A stretch of 64,000 bases of DNA from Oryza sativa Japonica Group (lineage: Eukaryota > Streptophyta > Magnoliopsida > Poales > Poaceae). The first letter of the stretch is position 1. Each line of letters begins with the position of its first letter. Where the stretch lies: assembly GCF_034140825.1 (NCBI RefSeq), contig NC_089039.1:25114501-25178500 (forward strand). The letters are read 5' to 3'. Under the pieces are notes generated by a model. It was not told the origin of the DNA. It ran no database searches and saw nothing but the letters and a program-made list of their open reading frames with translations. Shown here piece by piece: positions 23,848 to 35,785 of this stretch. The translations under genes and the position numbers were made by a program.

Positions 23848-25770
23848 TTAGCAAGCTTTGCTCCCATCCATGGTTTCCTTTGCAATCAGATCAGTAGCGA
23901 TCGATCGAATAGCTGTCAAAATTGGCGGATCAGCGTAAGGGCCGTAGAGAGCCACCCCTTGGCGATGTAGCGGTAGATGGCCTCCGTGTAGTGACCACCG
24001 TCCCAGTGCACGGACGCCGACGGGTCCTCGCACGCGACCGCGCCCGCCATGCCGCAGATGGCGTTGCCGTTCCAGTTGTACGGCCCGCCGCCGCCGCAGC
24101 AAGCCTTGAGGATGCCACCGGCGGCGAATCCTGCACATCACAAATGTACAAATCACTTAACCATATATTGTAGATGGATATACCATGTACTGGATGTGAC
24201 ACATCTTAATACTACGTCTATTCAGATTTCGTAGTACTGGTCATTGCTTTCTTTTTTCCTTATGGAAAACTGAACGAACCAAATCTTGCAACGGGACACT
24301 GTACTTGATTAGTAAGCAGCTAGGCAAACGGATCGTCTAATATACTGCCCTCTAATTTTGAGTGGCTGACATGTGGATCCCACAGTCAATAAGCTCACAT
24401 GTTAGTGACGTATATCAAAGAGTAGTACGTTAGAGGAGACTCGTTTTTGAGACTAGAAAATATACATACCAAAACGGACGGGGTCTTAGAGAACTTGGAT
24501 GATGGGTCGGTAGAAGTCGGCGAAGATGATCTTGGCATGAGGGTACTTGCCCCTGAGCCCGTCGAGAGCCGCACGGAGCATTGCGTTGTGGCGCTTGGAC
24601 ATGCGGTTGACAGCACGCAGGCAACCGAGGCCATCGTAGTCTGTCGTGTTCGGGCTCATGAAGAGCGTGAGGACAATTGGCGAGCACCCCCATTGGCGGG
24701 TTTCCCGGCACGACCTAGTAAACCGCGCCTTGGTTGATCAGCCTCTGCAATACCCAAAGTTGAAGCAATGTAAACAAGAATACAAGTGAATTAATATGTA
24801 TATAGTACTCTCTTCGTTCTAAAATATATGTATATAGTGCTACGTCTATTCAGATTTCGTAGTACTAGGATGGGAACCAAAATCCCTTATATTTTGGAAC
24901 GAATATAGTAACAAAGTAAAACTGCAAATTGATACTAATGCAGATCGAAGTTTACCTCCACGGCCGTGGTGATTTTTTCCACGACTTGAGGCACCAACGA
25001 TTTGACCTCTTTTTCGGTCTTCTTGGCCGTCCACATGAAGTTGTAGTCATTCACCCCGAACTCTCCAACGATGAAGAGGGATTTGCTGAAATAGTTCTTG
25101 AACCCTGTAGAGACCAATCGGTCTCTTGAAGTCAATTTAGGCTCGTGGAGAAGAGTGCAGTACGATGCTGTCTTCGATTCAGAGAATTGTTACCAATTCC
25201 AGCCGACGCACCATTGGCTTCATCTGTGCTGTTGCAAATCGACGGCTTGAGATGCTCGAGCCAACCAAGCTGCACATCCAGCGAATTGTTCAGAAGCTTA
25301 TCTGCAATGTTATTTCTCTTGAAGAATGCAGAGTCGATCGCCGGCGCGGTGCCGACGGCGAAGTTCACGCCATGAGAGATGCTTGAGCTGTTCGCCATGA
25401 AGGCTGGAAGGAAAGGGAGACCAAACTCCTCGGCTACAAACAAACCGATTATTCTTCCAGTGTCATTGTAATTTTCAGGAAATTGAACTATTTGTATTGT
25501 TCTCCGAATCGAAATATTGCTGAACTTACCGATGAAATCGACGATGACTCTCCCATTGCAGACACGGCCCGTGGGGTGGCCAAAGAATGTCATGCCGTAA
25601 GGAGGCTTGTCGATCCACACGGGCATAACCGGAGTTGCCATGATAACGAAGTTACCGGTGTCGATGTAGGAGTTTCCAAAGGAAAACATCGAGGTGAAAT
25701 AGTGTGAGGTTGAGCTCACACCAGAGAGACAGTAGAGGAAGGTGATAGAAAATACAAGTTTGAGCTCCAT
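23848..25770 (-). pseudogene. GDSL esterase/lipase pseudogene, array copy 1
   Basis: Same five-exon plan as its neighbours: 25770-25530, 25433-25212, 25104-24956, 24744-24470 and about 24130-23848. The signal peptide region ([17 protein letters not shown]), block III '[13 protein letters not shown]' and block V 'HWDGGHYTEA' are recognisable. Damage: an in-frame TAG after 'RLINQGAVY' in exon 4, a 1-nt insertion soon after, a TAA near the end of exon 4, and a 1-nt deletion after 'YIAKGWL' in exon 5, which also loses the usual stop. The nucleophile motif reads GNS instead of GDS. Intact relatives are secreted serine esterases. The combined lesions make a functional enzyme very unlikely. Confidence 0.85.
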
Positions 25771-26897
25771 GATGCTACCTAACCTACTAGAAATGTGAAG
25801 AGCAGAGCTGAGTGCTAGCTAACTGCTTGGGTTATATGGAGGTACAATTCAATACTACTCCCTCCGGTCATAAGTTTTTGTTGCAGGTGACTTTGGAAAT
25901 GACTTCTGACTATATGTCTTTTTTTAAAGAATTTTAATTACTATTTATTTTATTATGACTTGTTTTATTATCAAAGGTATTTAACTTGTTTTATTATCAA
26001 AGGTATTTAAAACATGACTTATATTTTTTAAAAAAATTTACACTAAATTTGAATAATATGAATGGTAAATTTCATTTCAAAGTCCATTATGTGAAATATT
26101 TATGATCAGATGAAGTGTAAAATAGTAGATTGTTTAAAACTTTAAATATGTGCCAAAAAGTGAGATAAGCAGTTGCTTGTTCGGTAGAGCTTGCAGTCAA
26201 AGGTTTGAAAATGTAGATCTGTATTGATAAAGAGCATAAAGGTTGAGAAAGGTTAAGGTTATGATTGCAGGACATAAGAAATGTGATAACGATTACAACT
26301 TGCAGTCTAAGTCAATATTTAGTCCGAAATCCACCATGGCCGCCCACGGGGGGCGCCGTGGATATCAAAGCTTACACGTTTTATCTGGTTTCGCAATTTG
26401 ATAGACGGCTCTTTAGAAAGAAAAAAACCGTACTACGAGTTGATCCTTAATGATAGTAACACGTGAAGATTACTGCTTGATGGTTCTATATAGATGACAA
26501 CAATTTATTGAAACAACTTTCTTGTTAATTATCAGGTTGTACAGAACTACAGATAGCTTCTTGGAATTCCAAGTTGACAAATCACACGAAAGAGTTAAAA
26601 TCTACTAGTAACAGTGAGACAGTTTAGCATGGAAATACATCCTCTCACAATCAGTTAAGGTTCCAACAGAGGATCAGGATAGCACTCAGAACCAGGATGG
26701 TTAATTAGAAAATGATTTTCTTCTCTTTTACAAACTGTGGTGTGCACACACTGTATTACACTTATTTATTTCTTGAGCATAATCTGAATGTCAATTGTCA
26801 AACCACAGATCGATCGATTGCACACGGTATACAGACTTGCCACACAATCTGCCTGGATTATTATTCTTCCATGGTTTTGATCAATCCTTTCAGCAAA
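25771..26897. other. Spacer between GDSL copies 1 and 2
   Basis: Promoter side of copy 1 and 3' side of copy 2. It holds a degenerate Stowaway (about 25858-26117) and, near 26230-26410, sequence recalling the upstream flanks of the other copies (GCATAAAGGTT, ATTGCAGGAC, GTCAATATTT). No gene is seen. Confidence 0.55.
25858..26117. mobile_element. Degenerate Stowaway-like MITE
   Basis: Left end CTCCCTCCGGTCATAAG is intact. The right end TTTATGATCAGATGAAG is a decayed inverse of it, with TA at both sides. It sits about 90 bp upstream of the copy 1 start codon. Confidence 0.5.
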
Positions 26898-28993
26898 TCA
26901 GTGGGGGATAGCAGCCAAAATTGGGGGATCAGCGTAAGGGCCATGGAGCCACCCCTGGGCGATGTAGCTGTTGATGGCCTCCGTGTAGTGGACACCGTCC
27001 CAGGAGACGGCGGCAGATGGATCCTGACAGGCGACCACTCCGGGCATGGCGCAGATGGCACTGGCGTTCCAGTTGTAGGCGCCGCCGGTGCCGCAGCAAG
27101 CCTTGAGAACGCCATCGGCGGCGACTCCTGCATAAGTACAGCAAATGTCAGACAAAAGTCACTGTGTTATTGAGCAATGCTCCCTCCGTTCAAAATGTAA
27201 CAATTTATATGTAGTGTTTCCGAATATACTATTTCTCCATCATAAAATATAGAAACATAATGCTTACAGTATAAAATATGACTTTACCACTAAACTACCT
27301 GTATTATCTCTGCCCTTGACTTTATTATAACCCATAACTAGTCCGATCCTACTCCCTCTATCCCTAAAAATAATCCAATAATTTTTTTATGGAGGGAGTA
27401 TATTTCACTTATCCCAAGAAGTCAACTAGGTCTTTTGTACCCTCTTCTTAATACCTGTGCTAAAGGCTAAAACTTAATATACTTTGGGACAGAGAGAGTA
27501 GCATAATAGTTATATTCGATACCAACGCGCAAATAATTTAATAATTCACAAGTTATGATGGGAAGTATTTCCACACCGTAAGATTGTGTGGAAAAAATAA
27601 AATAAAAATTATAAACTAGTTAGTGCAGATAACTCAATAAGCCAATAACATTACATACCGAAATGGCTGGGATTCTGGAGGACTCGAATGATGGGATTGT
27701 AGAAGTCAGCGAGGATTATCTTGGCATGGGGATACTTGCCCCTGAGCACGCCAAGAGCCGCACGAAGCATTGTATTGTGGCGTTCGACCACGTCATTGAT
27801 GAAACGCAAGCAGCCGAGGCCATCGTAATCTGTCTTATTGGGGCTCATGCGAGACGTGAGAAGTGCTGGTGCGCATCCTGTTGGCGGGTTCCCTGGCACC
27901 ACCACGTAAGCTGCACCTTGGGTGATGAGCCTCTGCAATATGCAAATTTCAGGGAAAAAAATCAATTGATCTACGCGGTGATTAGAATTTTCCAAGTGTT
28001 TGGAAAATGAAAAGCGTAAAAAACGACCAATATAACGTTGATAAAAAAAGGAAAATAATGTGCTGGATACCTCAACGGCTGTGGTGATTTTTTTCACGAC
28101 TTGAGGGACATACGAATCGACCTCTTGTTTGGGCTTTCCCGCCATCCACATGAAGTTGTAGTCATTTACCCCAAACTCTCCGACGATGAAAAGGGTTTTA
28201 CCAAAACAATTTAGCCCTGTAGAGACCATCAGTTTCTTTGATATTAATTTACGCTCATTAAGAAGAAGATAAATATATATGTATATGTCATTGCCTATGG
28301 TTCAAGAATAATTATCAATGGCAGCCAGAACACACCATTGGTTTCATCAGTGCTGTTGCAAATGGATGGCTTGAGCTCCTCAAACCAACCCAACTGCACG
28401 TCCAAAGAATTGTTCAGAAGCTTAAACGGCACAATATTGTTATTCTCGAAGTATTCAACGCCAGTCGCCGGCGCGCCGCCGACTGCGAAGTTTACGCCAT
28501 GGGAGACACTTGAGCTATTCGCCAGGGAGGCTGGAAGGAAAGGGAGCCCAAATTCCTCGGCTAGAAACCATGTCAACACAAAGTTAGAACTATAGTACCA
28601 AACTGATCATGCAAGTTCATAGTGGAAATCCTATTTTTTAATTCTCACGGTAAAATACCAGATTCGTTGTACTAGAATGTATCACATCCTAGTACGAGAT
28701 TGGTTTATTTTGGGACGAAGGGAATACCTATTTAGGGTGTTGCTTAACTTACCAATGAAATCGATGATGACTCTCCCATCACTCATGCGGCCTGTAGGAT
28801 GGTCAAAGAAGGTCATGCCGTAAGGAAGCTTGTCATTCCACACGGGCACAACCGGACTGGCCATGATGACGAAGTTGCCGGTGTCGATGTACGAGTCTCC
28901 AAGAGAAAACATCGAGGTGAAAAACTGCGAGGTAGAGCTCACACGAGAGAGACAGAAGAGGAAGGCAATGGGGAATACAAGTTTGAGCTCCAT
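26898..28993 (-). CDS. GDSL esterase/lipase, array copy 2 (intact)
   Basis: Secreted GDSL/SGNH-type serine esterase; substrate unknown, such plant enzymes usually act on acyl esters at the cell surface. Exons 28993-28753, 28560-28336, 28216-28071, 27932-27659 and 27127-26898 close to 372 codons. The start follows the shared MELKLVF signal peptide; an upstream in-frame ATG at 29044 would put a foreign leader before it. Block I is '[13 protein letters not shown]' (Ser nucleophile; GDSY rather than GDSL), block II '[13 protein letters not shown]', block III '[12 protein letters not shown]', and block V '[16 protein letters not shown]' supplies the Asp-His pair. The donor after exon 2 is GTGTGT, weak but in the same place as in the sister copies. 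The Stowaway MITE nearest its promoter starts at 29128. Confidence 0.88.
27181..27501. mobile_element. Cluster of broken or nested Stowaway ends in copy 2 intron 4
   Basis: Several Stowaway termini occur together: CTCCCTCCGTTCAAAATG near 27181, a short pair CTCCCTCTATCCC and TATGGAGGGAG around 27352-27398, and TTTGGGACAGAGAGAGTAG near 27484. This suggests successive insertions and decay. Single elements could not be delimited safely. Confidence 0.45.
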
Positions 28994-29127
28994 GATGCTC
29001 TCTCTGCCTGCTAGAAATGTGAAAGAAAAACAAAGACACAGCACAAGTAGAGAGGACCTTCTAGCTATTTATAACCGTAAGACATGACAGATGAAAAATA
29101 ACCCATTGTTTAATACTTAAATTAGTA

Positions 29128-29387
29128 CTTCCTCCATTCCATAATATAAGGCACAACTACTTTTTTTTATGTTCCATAATATAAGGCATGTATACATGCA
29201 CACAATTAATTAGGACCTCTTCTCCATTAGATTATTGCTTTTTTAAGTCCTCCACCCTCAAGATCTCTAATTCTATTGGATGCATGCATTATATTTATTA
29301 AGGTGATCCAAACTATGAGATAATAATAATTATTTCTTGATCTTTGGGTTAAGAGTGGTTGTGCCTTATATTTTGTAACGGAGGGAG
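29128..29387. mobile_element. Stowaway MITE upstream of GDSL copy 2
   Basis: Ends CTTCCTCCATTCCATAATAT and, on the right, CTTATATTTTGTAACGGAGG continuing to GAG, with TA at both borders. About 260 bp, non-coding, some 135 bp upstream of the copy 2 start codon. Confidence 0.7.
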
Positions 29388-29679
29388 TACTCCTTAACTA
29401 CCCTTTGTCAACGAGGTGGCTAAGTTGTTGCTTGCTCAATAGTCAATACAGTTTGCAATCCATCTGGAAAATAAATATATAAATGGCGTTGACAAAGATC
29501 ACAAGGGTTCATTCCCTCTGTGTGCTTAAATAGATGAGGTTTTAGGACGCGACCTTCAAGTTGATGTATGCAAAAAAAAATAATATGTGAAAATTCTTTT
29601 AGTAGTTTTCTCATGATAAATATTTTCACGCCGATGTATTTTAATCATTTACATGAAAGTGATCGGAATAAACAATTAC

Positions 29680-30537
29680 TCCCTTCGTTTTTAATAGATA
29701 ACATCGTTGACTTTTAAACATATGTCTAACTATTAGTTTTATTCAAAAATTTTATGTAAATATATAAGATATAAAAAGTAAATTGCACCCATGGTATAAC
29801 AACTTGGTAGGTGGGTGCGATATAGTATAAGAACATGAGAATTGAACATCCGAGTACAACAACTTGACAAGTAGGCGCGTTCTAGTACAAGAACTTGATA
29901 ATTTAGTATTTTGATGCATCAACTTAGCTAACATATGCTAGGTGATTTTTTTTTCACGATATCAATATGCAATTATATAGTAATCCTACGTATATTTATA
30001 ATATTGGATTTAATCTTTAAGAATTATACTTCACATACAATTTACATTCAATTAACTTTTAAGATTTTTTTTTGTTTTCTTCACCTTCATAATAATATTT
30101 TTTTACATCCAGTTTAATTGATTTTTATTTATTAGTTATTAGGATAAAAATAAAAATATGCTTATACAAATACACGCCAATATATTGTCAAAATAAGTAC
30201 TTAAAAATTGAATCTATAAAAAAATGCTCCAAATAATTAAGTTGCCGCATAACTTCTTAATTTATTGAATCAAAATCATATCTACCTTGTAAGTTATTAC
30301 ATTTATATGATCACTTATAAAGTTTTTATATTAAATTATACCTATCTGCCAAGTTGTTGCACTAGAACTTTCATTTCTCAAGTTCTTTCACCAAATTGCA
30401 CCCATCTACCAAGTTGATGCACCGTCGGTGCAATTTACTGTAAATCATGCTTAAAGTACTTTGTGTGATAAAACAACTCACAAAAAAAACAATTGCATTA
30501 AAAAAATCAACGATGTCATTTATTAAAAAACCAGAGG
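29680..30537. mobile_element. Stowaway MITE split by a nested insertion
   Basis: The left part begins CTCCCTTCGTTTTTAATAG and contains TCGTTGACTTTTAA. The right part resumes with AAATCATGCTTAAAGTA and ends CATTTATTAAAAAACCAGAG. The middle (about 29776-30441) is foreign, with inverted ends AGTAAATTGCACC and GGTGCAATTTACT and repeated CCAAGTTGTTGCA/AACTTGGTAGG motifs. Confidence 0.6.
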
Positions 30538-31828
30538 TAGTATCAAATATACACTTGGAGACTGTCACAATGCCATTAACAACATGTAAAAGAGAATAAT
30601 GGAAGGACTAAGGAGGATATTGTAAGACCAAATTGCAATTTGACTATCTGAATCATTATCTTTTTTTAAAAAAAAGTCCACTATGCCAGTTGCCACCCCG
30701 GAGGCACCGAGGGATAAGGGCTTGCATATTACACAATCGCTGGATGACTGGCTCCGCAATTTCAGAAAAGCTATATTGCGAGTTGGTCTTTTAATTACAA
30801 CCAAGTTCAGAAAACTGCTTGTGCTTGAAAAAACTTTTCTGTAATGACAATGCACAGATAGCTTTATTCACACGACGCATGGAATTGAAGCTTCCTCTGC
30901 AATCAATTTCAGGTTTCAACAGAAGCTCAGCTGAGCCAACATGAAAGCTGGGAAATTTGAATTCAGTTTCCCCCAGAGGCTGATAATTTGGGTTCAAATT
31001 TCCCCTGATTAAGCTCCAATCCTCCTCCTTTTTTTTTCTTTTTTGTGGGTAGCTCCAAATTTCTTGTCAGCACCTCAGGGCCAAGATTTTCGGTAGCAGC
31101 TACAACTCCAAAATGGCTTCAAAACCGTCGAAACAGTAGATATAACTGCTCAAATTTATGTGCTATGTCAGCTCATATGGCCGACCATGATACTACATCT
31201 GTTTGATCTTACGAGAACAGCAAGAAATTAGAACCAGCATGCCTAGCAAATGTTTTTCTTTTTTGTTTTGTTTTGTTTACAAACTGTGTTGTACACACTT
31301 TTCTTTTTGCATGATATGCTATTGTAACACCGACCCAATCAGTACACAAACAGCGGAAATTTTGGAAATTATCTAGAAGAAGAACTAATCCGATACTGGA
31401 CACTAGGACTCACGACTCCACCACTACACGAATGGTGCTTCCCCCCATAAATACATGGCAGGCATCTGCATCTCAATTCAAACAACAGGTTGATACCACA
31501 TTGGTAGATTTACCATGCTGCTAAGGATTATGCGATGGTTAATTTGTTTCAGCAAATCAATGGCGAATAGCATTCAAAATTGGTGGATCAGCGTAGGGAC
31601 CATAGAGCCACCCCTTGGCAACATATCGGTAGACAGCCTCCGTGTAGTGAATCCCGTCCCAGGACACTGATGCTGTTGGATTCTTGCAAGCGACCACTCC
31701 AGGCATGGCGCAGGTAGCGCTTGCGTTCCAGTTATACACGCCACCAGTGCCACAGCAAGCCTTGAGAACTCCATCGGCACCGAATCCTGCAGATGTAAAT
31801 GTTCAGAGATAAGCCACTGCCTTAGTAA

Positions 31829-32066
31829 GGTCCTGTTTGGGGAGTTTAAGATTCTGAGAATTTACTGATTGGTAGCCAACTTCTGAGAATTTAGAGAAAC
31901 TGGGTTTTTCAGCTTCTGGGTTCTAGTTAATTTATTTTTTGGATTCTACAACTACAGATTCTCAGAATCTGGGTTTCTCAGAATCTGGGTGACAATCTGA
32001 ACTGTTTGGGGGAGCTAGAGATTCTAAGAGAAGCTGCAGCAGCTAGAAGCTCCCCCAAACAGACCC
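31829..32066. mobile_element. Tourist-like MITE in GDSL copy 3 intron 4
   Basis: Inverted ends GGTCCTGTTTGGGGAG and CTCCCCCAAACAGACCC, flanked by TAA on both sides (31826-31828 and 32067-32069), as expected for PIF/Harbinger MITEs. The body carries repeats of GATTCTCAGAATCTGGG. Confidence 0.75.
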
Positions 32067-32676
32067 TAAGACTGACCATAATCCTTTCATAGTTTTGATT
32101 ATAAAACGTTTGTATAAATTGGTTGACACTTTTTTATTAGAAAATGGGATAAACCCAGCCTCTGCATCCAATCAGATATACACAGCCAAAATCCTGGTTG
32201 ATGTATGTAACTTAACAAAGCTAGAACACAGTATGTACCAAATCGGCGAGGTTCTTGGGTGACTCGAATGATGGGTTGGTAGAAGTCGGCGAAGATGATC
32301 TTGGCATGAGGGTACTTGCGCCTGAGCCTGACGAGAGCTGCGCGAAGCAGCGTGTTGTGCCTCTTGGCCACGCTGTTGATGGCACGCAGGCATCCGAGGC
32401 CATCGTAGTCCGTCCTGTTGGGGCTCACTCGTTGCGTGAAGTGCTGGTGCACACCCTGTTGGTGGGTTCCCCGGCACGACCACATAAACCGCGCCTTGGT
32501 TGATGAGACTCTGTGATGTGCAAATTAAGCTGCAGATTTAGAATGTGGCTTGACAAATATTGCTCATTTTTCTTATATTCAGAAGCAACTTTGCCATGGT
32601 GTGACAAAGAGATCAAACTTTTTTCTTGAAAACATAACAAACTCAAACCAAAGTAAAACTTCACGGTATTACACTG

Positions 32677-32859
32677 GAGATTTGCTCCAATCCAGCAAAA
32701 AATACCTCGAGGTACCGGTACCCTACAGTACCAAATCGTTTCTGATCGTTGGATCTAACAATGCCCATCCTGCTCAGCTAGATTCAATGATCTCAAACGA
32801 TTTAGTACCGTGAGGTACCAGTACTTCGAGGTACTTTTTGCTGGATCGGTGCAAATCTC
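32677..32859. mobile_element. Mutator-type MITE in GDSL copy 3 intron 3
   Basis: A 183-bp, nearly palindromic element beginning GAGATTTGCTCCAATCCAGC and ending with its imperfect inverse, flanked by a perfect 9-bp duplication ATTACACTG (32668-32676 and 32860-32868). The inverted repeats cover about 76 bp per side, leaving almost no loop. Confidence 0.85.
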
Positions 32860-33504
32860 ATTACACTGAGTGATGGGTGTACCTCCACTCCCATGGTGAT
32901 TTTTTTCACGACTCGAGGCATGTATGATTCGACCTCGTGTTTGGCCTTCCCAGCCATCCACATGAAGTTGTAGTCGTTCACTCCAAACTCTCCAACGATA
33001 AATAGGGACTTACTGAAGCAGTTCTTGAAATCTGCAGTTTGTTGAAATCAATTTAAGCCCACTGCGAAGTAGATACAAATACTCATTGGTTATATCTTCT
33101 CTGAAGGCCAGAATGAATTCGATTATCTAAAAATAAAGATCAATGCTGATTATTGGCGCCTATGATTCAGACTACTCGCCATTTGCATCTTCTTTGGTTG
33201 TGTTGCAAATCGATGGCTTGAGCTCCTCGAACCAGCCAAGCTGCACATCAAGTGAACTGTTCAGAAGCTTAAATGCCACAATGTTGTTCCTCTGGAAGTA
33301 GTCGATGCCAGTCGCCGGCGCGCCACCGACGGCGAAGTTTACGCCATGGGAGACACTTGAGCTATTCGCTAGGGAGGCTGGAAGGAAAGGGAGACCAAAT
33401 TCCTCGGCTAGAAAGCACAACAAAGAAAAGTTAGTACTGCTGAGTTGTACCATGTAATATGTAAGTAAATTGCTCTCATCGTCCTCGTCAACTTAATACT
33501 AGTA

Positions 33505-33831
33505 CCTCCGTCCCAAAATATAACAATTTTTGGCTATGAATCTGGACACATAGTTGTCCAGATTCATAATTAACAATGCTTATATTTTGAGACAGAGGGA
33601 ATACCTTCGTTTTGTAATATATGGTGTCGTTGACTTTTTGATAAATGTTTAACCATTCGTATTATTCAAAATTTTTGTGTACATATAAGAAAATTTAAGT
33701 CATGCTTAAAGAATATTTGACGATAAATCAAGTCATAATAAAATAAATGATAGTTATATTTTTTTAATAAGATGACTGATCAAACGTATCAAACAAAATA
33801 AAAAACATCATATATTAAAAAACGGAGGGAA
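33505..33831. mobile_element. Two adjacent Stowaway MITEs in GDSL copy 3 intron 1
   Basis: The first runs 33505-33601 (CTCCGTCCCAAAATAT type ends; the interior repeats GAATCTGGACA inverted). The second runs 33604-33831 (CCTTCGTTTTGTAATATATG and ATATATTAAAAAACGGAGGG). They share the TA between them, so one likely inserted at the border of the other. Confidence 0.65.
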
Positions 33832-35318
33832 TAATATTTTGGACGAACTGGTTAGTACGTGCAACTCAATGGTGCACATAATTAACGAGCATGCAAGTTC
33901 ACAATAGAATTCTGAATTCTCCTGGTATAATTTGCTAGAAGTATTTCTAGGAGTTAACTTGAAAGAATTGTTTGTGTAGCACCCTGAATCTTTGAACGTT
34001 ACTCAAGAAAGCGTTTTAAGCCCCAAAGGACATACATCTTCGTGTGCATGTGGCCCAAATAGCTATTAAAAAATATGAAAAAAAATATACAGATTATGAT
34101 GTCACATATTGATTCACAAACATGCTACTCCAAATTAATTAGATACTGGGAGTAGAAAAAATAACAATTCAAACCACAAAAGGTGTGTGTGATCGTGTTC
34201 ACAGTTATTTTCTTTCAGTGTACATATATTGAATTTAATCTTGCGTGTTTGTTCATAGATGTATAATACAACAACCATGCTTCAATTCTTTTTTCCATAT
34301 ATTTTACATAATTGAGTGGGCCACATGCACGAAACAAGGGCATAAATACTCAACTTACCAATGAAATCGATAATGACTCTTCCATCACTTACGCGGCCAG
34401 TGGGATGACCAAAGAATGACATGCCGTAAGGAGGCTTGTCATTCCATACGGGCGCTACCGGAGTTGCCATGATGACGAAATTACCGGTGTCGATGTACGA
34501 GTCTCCAAGAGAAAACATCGAGATGAAAAAATGCGAGGTAGAGCTCATATGGGAGAGACAGAAGATGAAGGCAATGGAGAATACAAGCTTGAGCTCCATG
34601 ATGCTACTTGCTAGAAAAAATTTGAGGAGAGAACACCAGAGACACATGAGAAGTTGAGGGGTTTGCAAGCCACTTATAATCACATGGAGATGATCATATG
34701 CTTTATAAAAGTAACACTGTTTAAGACTTGAGAAGTAGTAATACACGTTGTTTAAGTGATCAAGTCTTCAGGTACGATTTGACAACCGAGGTGATCCTTC
34801 TTATTGGTCAATCCAGAATATTGCAACCAAGCTGGAAAATATCAAAGACCATAAAGGTTATAATTGCAGGACGAAAGAATTGTGATGTTACAAAAATGCA
34901 AGTTGAGTCAATATTTGGGTAAAGATCCACTTGACCAACCCAGAGACGCTGTGAGATGATCACGGCTTCACCGTTACAGATGTGTTGGCTCCGCTTGTTA
35001 TTGACGCCGTTTCAGAAAAGCTGCGTTGGTCTGAATTACAGACAATCTTCAGAAAACTGCTTGATTGATTAATGGTAGCTTGAAAGAAATTTTCTTTGGT
35101 AATGACATAGTACCGAGCGTCCTGGAATCTCAAGCCATCAATTATGGGATCCTAGCACACGCCGCCAGCTGTGCCAATCCCCACGGGCCTTTTTGTTTTT
35201 TGTTCACATTTTTTTTCCCGATCTTTTTTCTTTTCTTTTTTTTTTGCTGTTTCTTTCCATTTTTTTTCAATCTTTCGCACTCCTCTTTACAAAATATAAA
35301 ATTGAAAATTTTTTATTT

Positions 35319-35785
35319 TCACTTGAAAGTTTTCAAATATTGACTTGAAAGTTTTCAAATTTTGTGTTGAAAGTTTTCAAATTTTGAGTTGAAAGTTTTT
35401 TAATTTGACTTGAAAGTTTTCAAATATAGGTTGAAAGTTTTAAATTTGAATTGAAAGTTTTTCAAATTTGAGATGAAAACTTGAAAGTTTTCAAAATTTG
35501 ACTTCAAAAAATTTAAATTTCGAGTTGAAAGTTTTTAATTTTGTGTTGAAAGTTTTCAAATTTTGAGTTGAAAGTTTTAAAATTTTGAGTTGAAAGTTTT
35601 TAAATTTGAGTTGAAAGTTATCAAGTTTGACTTGAAAGTTTTCAAATCTAGGTTGAAAATTTAAAATTTGAGTTGAAGGTTTTCAAATTTGAGATTAAAA
35701 GTTGAAAGTTTTCAAATTTTGACTTCAAAAAATTTAAATTTTGAGTTAAAAGTTTTCAAATCTGAGCTGAGTTGGAAGTCTTAAA
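35319..35785. repeat. Degenerate minisatellite, 20-22-bp unit
   Basis: About 20 diverged tandem copies of a unit near TTGAAAGTTTTCAAATTTGA, varying in length and in the bases between AAAGTTT blocks. Each unit is partly palindromic (GAAAGTTTTC, TTTGAAA). The units are contiguous with no distinct spacers, so it is not a CRISPR array. Confidence 0.8.

Larger units (their letters stand above)
28994..31556. other. Spacer between GDSL copies 2 and 3
   Basis: Promoter side of copy 2 and 3' flank of copy 3. It contains a Stowaway (29128-29387) and a second Stowaway opened by another AT-rich insertion (29680-30537). Sequence near 30595-30800 resembles that upstream of copies 3 and 4 (GTGCAATTTGACTAT type). 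No gene is supported. Confidence 0.55.
31557..34599 (-). pseudogene. GDSL esterase/lipase, array copy 3 (2-nt deletion)
   Basis: Exons 34599-34359, 33407-33180, 33031-32883, 32510-32239 and 31786-31557 match the intact sister copies in place and length, except exon 4, which is 272 nt instead of 274. After '[11 protein letters not shown]' two bases are missing relative to copies 2 and 4, shifting the frame for the rest of exon 4. Without the loss the downstream sequence would continue the normal family text. Block I '[13 protein letters not shown]', block II, block III and block V '[10 protein letters not shown]' are all present. The second intron appears to start with GC (AATG then GCGAGT) where the sisters have GT. 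A Mutator-type MITE lies in intron 3. A single recent lesion, a strain difference or a base-call error would all fit. Confidence 0.75.

Noticed and set aside
28682-29044. Upstream in-frame ATG (29044) as start of GDSL copy 2
   Set aside because: It adds a leader absent from the sister copies. The shared MELKLVF start at 28993 gives a normal signal peptide.
35319-35785. CRISPR-like regular repeat
   Set aside because: Units are contiguous, diverged and lack unique spacers, and the genome is eukaryotic.
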